Program-made: the position numbers and the translations under genes | Origin: Hemerocallis citrina | Lineage: Eukaryota > Streptophyta > Magnoliopsida > Asparagales > Asphodelaceae | NCBI GenBank assembly: GCA_017893485.1 | Contig: CM030366.1 | Span: 47,242,283-47,306,282 of the forward strand | Direction: 5' to 3' | Length of the DNA stretch: 64,000 bases | The notes under the pieces: generated by a model | Seen by the model: the letters and a program-made list of their open reading frames with translations, nothing else | The model's database searches: none | Told to the model about the DNA's origin: nothing | In this document: piece after piece, positions 45,055-55,811 of the stretch | Layout: every line of letters begins with the position of its first letter | How positions within the stretch are numbered: the first letter of the stretch is position 1

Positions 45055-45820
45055 TAAACTTGAAGTTTAGTCTAATCAACAGGTCGCTAGCTTGCACGTC
45101 CATAACTTCCAACACACAATACAAAATTACTTGATACTATAAAACCTCATATACTCTCAGTAGTACATTCTTCTTGCACTCGCTACACCTTTCCAATATC
45201 ATAAGAGTTTGCTCACACATCGGAAATTCTCGATTCCGGTCCTATGGGAAGGTGGGGGTGTCTATTTCGACTTCTTAATTTAAACACCTCTTTCAAACTC
45301 TATCGTTTGAGTGCTCGAAAACACAAGTTCCATCAGGTGTACAAACAGAGAGAAACTGGTTTTCTTGGCCAATAATACTTTAACTAAGATTGGGTCTGTT
45401 CCATCTTTGGAAAATCATAACTCTCATCCTATAAACTGGAATTACAAAACTCCAGATGGGTTAGAAAGCTATGACTCCCTACTACGACTCTCTAGTTGGT
45501 CAATTTTCCAAATTCTTAACCATTTCAGAGCAAGAATTTCTCAACTTACCCTCATAAACATGCTTCTTAACAAGCTCATATAAAAATGAGTTGTTCTTTT
45601 ACCATACAACTATCTTTCTTAGCATTCCACTTATCATACCATGATAATCAAAATTCTCCAAATGTTCCTTCAAGCTAAGAATTCACATATACATCACAAC
45701 GCCATGTATGTATATCTACACAATACATCACCATCACACTGAATATTTAAAATCCCATCAACTCACCACATACACACCAATTTACCACATAACTTTTAAC
45801 AAATAAGAACTTCCCGTATT

Positions 45821-47506
45821 TGATGAACACATTATTATTCACATTTAGAAGCAATAATCTTATTATAAATGCACATTTAAAAGCTCTATATGTGGTATTT
45901 AACTCTTATTTTCTCTTTTCCATAGGAAACAGTCTATAACAGCAAAACGAAGCAAATTCAGGATTGTAAGGATGAAACACAGGAAACTGAAGAGAGAAGT
46001 CGACTGATCATGCTTATAGGCGACTGGACAGAGGAAATCAAGTTTACACAACAGTCGACTGGGCTGATGAATCATGAAAATACTAAAGTCTCGATACAGT
46101 CGACTTACATCCAGAGGCAATCGACTGATAGGCGGCGAAGTAAACAGATAAGATATTCGAAGATTCATCCAAATCTAATTTCAAATCTATTTGAATCCAG
46201 ATTTATGCAAATCAAATCTAGAGACTAGGGATTTCCAAGAGCACGTGGTTAGCAGACAAGGAATAAAAGAAGAAAAGAGAAAGATATAAATCAGCTAAGC
46301 AAATAAGGAAAGAAATAAGAAAGGGACTTTCCTGAAAAAGGGGGGGAAACCCTAATTCTTTAGCCGCGCTCTATAAATATCAGTAACAAGAGATATCGCA
46401 GCTCTCTCGCTCGCTCGCTCTCTCTCTCTTGGCCCTCGTCATCTCCCCATCATCCACCACCGAATCACAGAGTTACAAAAACATCAAGTTATCAACCAGT
46501 GCATCATTCTATCAGCATCGAAGAAGGAGAGAAGAGATCCAGTACTCGAAGGCAGTCTACTGTGTGACAGACAGTCGACTTATTGCCGGACTTCATTAGT
46601 TTATTTCTCTTCTCTTTATTCTTTTATGTTGATCATGTATTTAAACTTGTTAAGCAATAAAAGTACTATTATGTGGAACTAAATTCTATAGTTGGGTAGA
46701 TTGAAGCCGTAGTTATGTAGTGCTATATTCTTCTGAACTCTTTTATGTTACTTATTGATTGAATCCGTTTGTATTGGTATAGATTGATGGTAATCAAACT
46801 TGTTCTCAAAAGTCTGAGAGCAGTCGACTGAGGTGAGAGCCAGTCGACTGACAAACAGAGCTAGAGAATATCAAGTTTGCATTACCATCCATCTGAATCT
46901 GTTAAAAGAGCATATTGAGACGACCCGTATCTCATGCCCGTAATTGTAACAAAGGAATCTTTAGGGGTTCCTGGTTCAATCAACTTAAGGGATCTAGATC
47001 TGATACCAATTTCTAGAACCTTAAGTGTTTGTTCGTTTCCACTGATCTTATGTTTTCTTTAAGTGCAACTTAGTAGATACCATGCTAAACATTTAATGAA
47101 AGAAACGAATTAGAGTAGATACCATGCCTAATTCTTGGCCTAGGGAAACAGTACTTTAAGGAGTAGATACCATGCCCTTGAAGTGAACAAACATGAGTAA
47201 TAAGAAGAAGTTCAGAAGGTGACTGAGCATTACTGACTATTGGTGGAAATCTAAACCCAACTACTTCATAAATATTTGTGATTCAACACTTCTTCATTCA
47301 GTTTTAATCTTTTTATTTCTTTTAGACTTTCAAAACAACTCTTTATGATTTTTATTCTTTTTATTGATTAGTAAGTCAAAGTCTACAATCTCTGTGGGAT
47401 CGACCCTTGCTATTGCTACGCTTTGTCAAACGATTCGTGCACTTGCGAGATCTATAATTTGTGTCTAGTTTAGTCTATTTATTTAAGGAACTAGATTTGC
47501 ACAACA
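45821..47506 (+). repeat. 5' LTR of Athila
   Basis: 1686 bp, starting TGATGAACACATT and ending GCACAACA. TATAAATA at 46372-46379 is followed by a CTCGCTCGCTCTCTCTC leader. It carries CAGTCGACTG at 46052, 46821 and 46841, plus variants near 46000, 46097, 46122 and 46575. Confidence 0.96.
46372..46379 (+). promoter_or_regulatory. TATA box in the Athila 5' LTR
   Basis: TATAAATA in CGCTCTATAAATATCAG, followed about 25 bases later by a CT-repeat leader; the same site is at 54677-54684 in the 3' LTR. Confidence 0.7.
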
Positions 47507-47512
47507 AGTTTT

Positions 47513-47530
47513 TGGCGCCGTTGCCGGGGA
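47513..47530 (+). promoter_or_regulatory. Primer-binding site of Athila
   Basis: TGGCGCCGTTGCCGGGGA, six bases after the LTR, the classic Athila site complementary to tRNA-Asp. Confidence 0.88.
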
Positions 47531-47628
47531 TTGTCTAGTATTTTAACTTACAGATCAGTAGGAAGTTTTTATTTTCTTTCTTTTAGTTTATTAATAAGTT
47601 TTTCTTTTAGGTTACAGGATTTTGGTGG

Positions 47629-50600
47629 ATGCACGGAAGGAGATCACTTCGTCCAGAGCTACTACCAATTGACGCAGAAACAGAACGCACTTTGCACAGA
47701 TTAGGTCGACTGATTGCGACCAACCAGTCGACTGCTGCACGAACCCAGTCGACTTCTCAGAGACCCAGTTCACATACAGCAATGGCAGAAGAAATACCCA
47801 ATCGAGTGCCAATGCAGGACAAGTTCACGCCTAAGAACATCGAGCAACCTTCCTGCATTGCGTATCAACCTAATGTCACAGGGAACATGCATCTATCTCC
47901 TCAGTTACTTAGTATGGTTCCCCATTTTAGTGGCAGACCAGATGAAGAGCCTCATCTCCATTTACAAGATTTTTTCGATCTTTGCAGGACACAAAGCGTC
48001 CAAGGGCTTACCCCTGAGCAAATCAGGTTAATATTGTTTCCTTTTTCCTTAAAACTTAACGCTAAACTATGGTATAATTCTTTGGAACCAGGATCAATAA
48101 ATTCATGGGAGCAATTGGCGACAAAGTTCTTAAAAGAATTCTTTCCAGCCCAAAAGACCAAACAGCTGAAAAGGGAGATTCAACTCTTCCAACAAAAGGA
48201 TGGAGATTTATTTTTCGAAGCATGGAAGGATTTCAAGAACAAACTTCTCAAGTGTCCAACACACAACATGCCTTAAGATGATCAGGTACAAGCTTTTTAT
48301 GAAGGTTTAAATGATACTAACAAGGCAATTGTGGATTCAGCTTGCAACGGGATCTTGATGAGGAAAAGCGGCGAAGAGGCCATAGAACTATTTGAAGAAC
48401 TCAGCGAGAATTCACAACAATTCTCAACAAGGAGGGGCCCTTCGAAAGAACAGGGAGTTTATGAAATCTCTAATAGCAATAACATTCAATTGGAAATGGT
48501 AAACATGAATAAGAAAATTGATATGCTTGTTAATGCAATGTCTATGATGGGTGGAGTTAAAAATCAAACAAATGAAATTTGTGCAATTTGTTCTCATGTA
48601 GATCATACCACTGATACATGTCCCATGTCTTCTTTCACAGATCAGGAGCATGCAAATTATGTAGGTCGAGGAGTGTTTCCACCAAAGAACAATCCATTCT
48701 CAAACACATACAACCCAGGGTGGAGGAACCATCCAAACTTCTCCTGGAGCAATAATCAGAATAATCAAGGGACTCAATTCACACAAGGACATGCACGGAA
48801 CTTTCAAGTAGGAAGTGGGATTGATAGGCCAGCTCAAGAACAGAAGAAGTTGGATTTTGAATCCACCGTTCTTCAATTGCTCCAACAACAACATCAAACA
48901 AGCAACCAACAAGGGCAAGCAATTCAGAAGTTGGAAACACAGATTGACCAAATTGCTAAAGAATTAAGCGAGCGAAAGGCAGGAAAACTTCCATCACAAA
49001 CTATACCAAACCCTGGAGGCCAAGAACAGCTCAAGGCAGTCACAACATTAAGAAGTGGTAAGATAATTGACAACAAAGTTGGAACACACACCGAAGAAAA
49101 AGAAGAACAACCATCAAAAATTGTGGGGTCCAACAAGGTAAGTGAAAAAGAAAGAACAGTTTTGCCACCATTCCCTCAAAGGTTAGTCAAACATAAAAAA
49201 GATCAACATTTATTTGACATCTTTGAAACTCTCAGAAAGGTAGAAATTAATATCCCCCTACTTGATGCTATTAAACAAATTCCTTCTTATGCTAAATTTT
49301 TGAAGGAATGTTGTACTCACAAAAGAACATTTCAGGTTAGGGAGGATGTGGCTTTGACAGAGGAAGTGAGTGCTGTTTTATTAAGGAAATTACCTCCTAA
49401 ATTAAAAGACCCAGGTAGTTTCACCATTCCTTGCAGGATTGGTGAGCACTTCTTTGAGAAAGCACTGTTAGACTTGGGGGTAAGCATCAATCTTCTCCCA
49501 TACACCATCTATGAAAAGTTAGGATTGGGGGAACTTCTACCAACATCCATCACGTTGCAATTGGCAGATCGCAGTATCAAAAGACCTAGAGGTATTTTGG
49601 AAGATGTCCTAGTTCAGGTAAACGATTTCATTTTGCCTGCTGATTTTGTTGTGTTAGACATGGAGGACTCTTCAATGCCATCTTCTCTACCAATCATTTT
49701 AGGTAGACCCTTTATGAGTACGGCTGATATAAAAATTTGTGTTAAAAAGGGTACTATAAGCATGAAAATAAATGGAGAGAAGGTTGAATTTAAAATGTTT
49801 GATACACTGAAATTTCCACATGATGATCATGAATGCTATAATGTTGATGTGGTTCAGGAGATTGTTGATCAAACATTTCAGGTACATAGCGTTGAACCAC
49901 TACAAGCCACAATTACACAATCTCTAACTTTATCTAATGTTGAACAGGAATATGATGACTGGGAGATTGCAGAGACAATACATCACCTTGACACTTCACA
50001 ATCATACTCAGGTAAGTTTGCACCAGTATTTGAAAAATTGGTGACTGATGACATTTTTGTTTCTACAGACAAGTCGACTGGTGCACTGGACAAGTCGACT
50101 GGTGAAGAGGATCAGTCGACTGTCCAGACTGCTACCAGGGACCAGTCGACTGCACCAAGACTTACAGACCCAGCGCTTAAGCAGCTGCCCGACCATTTGA
50201 AGCATGCATATTTGGGCGAGAACCAGACGCTACCAGTGATAATTGCTGCAAACCTAAGTGCACAGGAAGAAGAGAAGCTGCTAAGGGTACTACGAGAACA
50301 CAAGAATGCAATAGGATGGACCATTGCAGATATCAAGGGAATAAGTCCATCCAGATGCATGCATAGAATACTCCTTGAAGACAACGCAAAACCAAGCAGG
50401 GAGGCACAGAGAAGGCTTAACCCAAACATGAAGGAAGTGGTAAGAGCAGAAATTCTGAAGCTACTAGATGTTGGCATCATCTACCCTATCTCAGATAGCA
50501 AATGGGTAAGTCCTATACATGTAGTACCTAAGAAAAGTGGAGTCACAGTGGTGACAAATGAAGAGAATGAGCTTATCCCTACTAGAGTGACCACAGGATG

Positions 50601-53130
50601 GAGGGTTTGCATTGATTACAGAAAATTGAATAATGAAACCAGGAAAGATCACTTCCCTCTTCCTTTTATTGATCAAATGTTAGAAAGATTAGCAGGATAT
50701 AGTCATTATTATTTTTTAGATGGTTATAGTGGCTATAATCAAATTGCTATTGCTCAAGAAGATCAAGAAAAAACCACTTTTACATGTCCTTTTGGTACTT
50801 TTGCATACAGGAGGATGCCCTTTGGATTGTGCAATGCACCAGCTACATTTCAGAGATGCATGATGAGTATATTCTCAGACATGGTGGAAAGGTTCATTGA
50901 GGTATTTATGGATGATTTTAGTGTTTTTGGATCTTGTTTTGATGAATGCCTTAACCATTTGCAGCTTGTGCTTAAAAGATGTGAAGAATGCAATTTAGTG
51001 CTGAATTGGGAAAAGTGCCATTTCATGGTACAACAAGGTATTGTGTTGGGACACGTGGTGTCAAAAAGAGGCATAGAGGTAGACAAAGCAAAAATCGATA
51101 TAATATCAAAACTACCCCCTCCCACTACAGTTAAGGGGGTTAGGAGTTTTCTAGGGCATGCAGGGTTCTATAGAAGATTCATAAAAGACTTTTCAAAAAT
51201 CTCCAAACCCCTTTGTGATTTGTTGGCTAAAGATGTTGAGTTTGTATGGACAGAAGAGTGCACAACTGCTTTTGTTACATTAAAAAATCTTCTCACTTCT
51301 GCACCTATTGTCATGGCACCAGATTGGAGCCACCCTTTCGAGCTAATGTGTGATGCAAGTGATTATGCTTTAGGGGCTGTTTTAGGTCAAAGAATCAATA
51401 AGAAACCCCATGTTATTTACTATGCTTCTCGAACTTTAAACGATGCACAGCTAAATTATTCTACTACTGAAAAAGAAATGTTAGCTGTTATTTTTGCTGT
51501 AGAGAAGTTTAGATCATATTTGATTGGTTCTAAAGTTATTGTTTTCACTGACCATGCTGCTTTGAGATATTTGTTTGCTAAAAAGGATGCTAAGCCTAGG
51601 TTGATCAGATGAGTGCTGTTGCTTCAATAATTCGATCTTGAGATTAGAGATAAAAAAGGAAGCGACAATGTTGTTGCAGATCACATGTCCAGGCTACTGC
51701 AGGAGGAAGAGAGAATTGTGCCCCCACTTAATGAAAATTTTCCAGATGAACATCTCTTTGAAATAAATTCATCCTCGGGGCAGTCGACTGGTAACAGGAC
51801 CAGTCGACTGGTATCTCACTGCTCAAATTTTCCATGGTTTGCTGACATTGTAAATTATCTCACTGCTTGTGTTTTTCCTCCAGGTATGACAAGTCAGGAA
51901 CGAAAGAGACTGGTGGCTATATGCAAGCACTATTATTGGGATGATCCTTATTTGTTCAAATTTTGCCCTGATCAAATTATAAGACGATGTGTGGCAGAGG
52001 AGGAGCAAATGAGTATTCTACAACATTGCCACCAATATGCATGTGGAGGACATTTTGGACCAAAAAGAACAGCACTCAAGGTATTGCAATCTGGATTTTA
52101 CTGGCCTAAAGTATTCAAAGATGCTTTTTCTTTTTGCAGGACTTGTGACAAATGCCAAAGGACAGGCAATATCTCTTCTAGAAATCAAATGCCACTGCAA
52201 AACATCCAAGTAACCGAGATTTTTGATGTTTGGGGAATCGACTTCATGGGTCCATTTCCTAACTCTTTTGGTTATTTATATATACTTGTTGGTGTGGATT
52301 ATGTGTCTAAATGGGTCGAGGCTGTCCCCTCACGAACTAATGATCACAAAGTTGTTGTCAAGTTTTTGCAGGAGAACATTTTCACTAGGTTTGGTACACC
52401 GCGAGCAATAATAAGTGATGGAGGTAGCCACTTCAATAACTCTCCTTTTGCTTCTTTGATGAAGAAGTATGGTATCACACATAGAGTGGGCACCCCATAT
52501 CATCCCCAAACTAGTGGGCAGGTGGAGATCAGCAACAGAGAAATCAAGAGCATTTTGGAAAAGACAGTCAACACAAGGAGACAGGATTGGTCGCTGCGCT
52601 TGAATGATGCATTATGGGCCTACCGAACAGCATACAAAACACCCATCGGCATGTCACCATACCGTTTGGTGTTTGGAAAAGCCTGTCATTTGTCAGTTGA
52701 GTTGGAGCACAAAGCATATTGGGCCATCAAAAGGTTCAATTTTGATATGAAACAAGCAGGTGACAAAAGAAGATTACAACTAAATGAGCTTGAAGAGTTG
52801 AGGCATGACGCTTATGAAAATGCAAAATTGTACAAGGAAAGAACCAAGTTGTACCATGACAAACAGCTAGCAAGGAAGGAGTTTTATGAAGGACAGAAGG
52901 TATTGATATACAACTCAAGATTGAGACTTTTTCCAGACAAGCTTATGTCAAGATGGTATGGGCCATACATTGTCACAAGAGTCTTTCCACATGGCGCGTT
53001 GGAGGTTCATAGCAAGGAAAAGAATCAAACATTTAAGGTGAACGGGCATAGAGCGAAGCCATACATAGAGATGAGTCTAGAACTGCAAGAGGAAGATGTG
53101 AATCTTCAAACCATTCAATACATGGCATGA
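47629..53130 (+). pseudogene. gag-pol: gag-pol of Athila, one frame of 1834 codons with three nonsense codons
   Basis: The frame opens at ATG 47629, about 100 bases after the primer site, and ends at TGA 53130. In-frame stops are TAA 48274, TGA 51610 and TAA 51628. There is no frameshift. Order by codon: gag core about 85-215; zinc knuckle CAICSHVDHTTDTC near 318; protease ALLDLGVS near 612; reverse transcriptase about 865-1130 with VFMDDF near 1093; RNase H with MCDASDYAL near 1240; integrase with the zinc module around 1460-1515, GIDFMGPF near 1538, SDGGSHF and an SGQVE motif. CAGTCGACTG clusters fall in the gag N-terminus (47706-47755), between protease and RT (50070-50152) and between RNase H and integrase (51781-51810). 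Defective but nearly intact. Confidence 0.94.
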
Positions 53131-54125
53131 ACTCATCAAGTCTAGCCGAAGACAGAAAACACAGCGCTTATTGGGAGGCAACCCAATTTTTCAGGGGAGT
53201 ATTTACACTCTTCCTTTATTTTCTTTCAGTTATTCATTATTCTTTTTTTTCTTTTAGTTATTTTTTCTCCTTACTAGATGGTGCCACATGCCTATTTTTA
53301 AATTTTCTTTCGAACATTGAGGACAATGTTCCATCTAAGTTTGGGGGTATTAGGGGTATTAGAGTCTTTTGAAATTTTTTTTTAGGATAAACAATTTCTT
53401 ATAAAGTAAGAAGAAGGATACTTATTTACTTTAGGATTGTTGAATTTCATAAATTCCCTACAAGATTATATGAGTCATGCAATTATACATAATAAACAAA
53501 TGTGATGCTTTTTCTGGTGATCATTCCCTTTAAATCTAGTCCTAAATTGAGTTTAAGTAAATAGAGTGATAAAAATATATATATATATATATTCAAATAA
53601 AGTCAATCTACTCCAATGTTTTGAGTGCTTAGTAACTAGGGGTATTCATCACCAATGTTTACCTTTACGTCAAACGGCAACTTGAAATATGAGTATGCAA
53701 AGCTCTTTAGAGTTTGTGACTCGCTGAGTAACCGGGTGGATTCATCACAAATGTTTCGCATTCGCGTAAAAAGGCAAGTGACAACTTTAGAGAAGAGACT
53801 ATATGAAAGAAAAAAAAAAAAAAAACTCTAGTTTGCTACTCGGTTTGTAGTAGAGAAAAGGGGATAATCGCAGATTGAGTAATTACATACTATAACTATA
53901 ATTAATTGCATGACAAGTATGGTTGAGTTTGGAGTCATGAATAAACAATTGCACTAAAGAAAGTGGGTATGTTTAATTTTACTTTATCTGAAATTGTTTA
54001 TACTTTTCTATGTTGATACCCACATAATAAGAACTCTTGGTGGTTAAGGCTGTCATTATTATTTTTCCCCTTGTTCATAATTTCAGTTTGCTTGAGGACA
54101 AGCAAAATCTAAGTTTGGGGGTATT
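53131..54125 (+). other. Athila 3' non-coding region, no env-like gene
   Basis: It contains TTGGGAGGCAACCCA at 53171-53185, a word often found after pol in this group. An internal polypurine-like CTAAGTTTGGGGGTATT near 53334 duplicates the one before the 3' LTR. A diverged direct repeat lies at about 53620-53785, and an A-run at 53811-53826. No env-like frame of any length is present. Confidence 0.7.
54109..54125 (+). promoter_or_regulatory. Polypurine tract of Athila
   Basis: CTAAGTTTGGGGGTATT directly abuts the 3' LTR. Confidence 0.7.
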
Positions 54126-55811
54126 TGATGAACACATTATTATTCACATTTAGAAGCAATAATCTTATTATAAATGCACATTTAAAAGCTCTATATGTGG
54201 TATTTAACTCTTATTTTCTCTTTTCCATAGGAAACAGTCTATAACAGCAAAACGAAGCAAATTCAGGATTGTAAGGATGAAACACAGGAAACTGAAGAGA
54301 GCAGTCGACTGATCATGCTTATAGGCGACTGGACAGAGGGAATCAAGTTTACACAACAGTCGACTGGGCTGATGAATCATGAAAATACTAAAGTCTCGAT
54401 ACAGTCGACTTACATCCAGAGGCAGTCGACTGATAGGCGGCGAAGTAAACAGATAAGATATTCGAAGATTCATCCAAATCTAATTTCAAATCTATTTGAA
54501 TCCAGATTTATGCAAATCAAATCTAGAGACTGGGGATTTCCAAGAGCACGTGGTTAGCAGACAAGGAATAAAAGAAGAAAAGAGAAAGATATAAATCAGC
54601 TAAGCAAATAAGGAAAGAAATAAGAAAGGGACTTTCCTGAAAAAGGGGGGGAAACCCTAATTCTTTAGCCGCGCTCTATAAATATCAGTAACAAGAGATA
54701 TCGCAGCTCTCTCGCTCGCTCGCTCTCTCTCTCTTGGCCCTCGTCATCTCCCCATCATCCACCACCGAATCACAGAGTTACAAAACCATCAAGTTATCAA
54801 CCAGTGCATCATTCTATCAGCATCGAAGAAGGAGAGAAGAGATCCAGTACTCGAAGGCAGTCTACTGTGTGACAGACAGTCGACTTATTGCCGGACTTCA
54901 TTAGTTTATTTCTCTTCTCTTTATTCTTTTATGTTGATCATGTATTTGAACTTGTTAAGCAATAAAAGTACTATTATGTGGAACTAAATTCTATAGTTGG
55001 GTAGATTGAAGCCGTAGTTATGTAGTGCTATATTCTTCTGAACTCTTTTATGTTACTTATTGATTGAATCTGTTTGTATTGGTATAGATTGATGGTAATC
55101 AAACTTGTTCTCAAAAGTCTGAGAGCAGTCGACTGAGGTGAGAGCCAGTCGACTGACAAACAGAGCTAGAGAATATCAAGTTTGCATTACCATCCATCTG
55201 AATCTGTTAAAAGAGCATATTGAGACGACCCGTATCTCGTGCCCGTAACTGTAACAAAGGAATCTTTAGGGGTTCCTGGTTCAATCAACTTAAGGGATCT
55301 AGATCTGATACCAATTTCTAGAACCTTGAGTGTTTGTTCGTTTCCACTGATCTTATGTTTTCTTTAAGTGCAACTTAGTAGATACCATGCTAAACATTTA
55401 ATGAAAGAAACGAATTAGAGTAGATACCATGCCTAATTCTTGGCCTAGGGAAACAGTACTTTAAGGAGTAGATACCATGCCCTTGAAGTGAACAAACATG
55501 AGTAATAAGAAGAAGTTCAGAAGGTGACTGAGCATTACTGACTATTGGTGGAAATCTAAACCCAACTACTTCATAAATATTTGTGATTCAACACTTCTTC
55601 ATTCAGTTTTAATCTATTTATTTCTTTTAGACTTTCAAAACAACTCTTTATGATTTTTATTCTTTTTATTGATTAGTAAGTCAAAGTCTACAATCTCTGT
55701 GGGATCGACCCTTGCTATTGCTACGCTTTGTCAAACGATTCGTGCACTTGCGAGGTTTATAATTTGTGTCTAGTTTAGTCTATTTATTTAAGGAACTAGA
55801 TTTGCACAACA
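54126..55811 (+). repeat. 3' LTR of Athila
   Basis: 1686 bp, about 99% identical to the 5' LTR by eye. It keeps more intact palindromes than the 5' copy: CAGTCGACTG at 54302, 54357, 54423, 55126 and 55146. Confidence 0.96.

Larger units (their letters stand above)
45821..55811 (+). mobile_element. Athila-type Ty3/Gypsy element, recent insertion in D
   Basis: Two 1686-bp LTRs, primer site, gag-pol and a 1-kb non-coding 3' region. Perfect GTATT duplications at 45816-45820 and 55812-55816. I count about 13 substitutions between the LTRs by eye (0.8%), so it is the youngest element seen here. Athila assignment rests on the tRNA-Asp-type primer site, the VFMDDF reverse transcriptase motif, the DLG protease motif and the GGGAGGCAACCCA word after pol. 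Confidence 0.95.

Noticed and set aside
47629..53130. Programmed readthrough of the Athila stops
   Set aside because: The three stops lie within gag, at the end of RNase H and a few codons later, not at a gag/pol boundary, and two different stop codons are used; mutation is the simpler reading.
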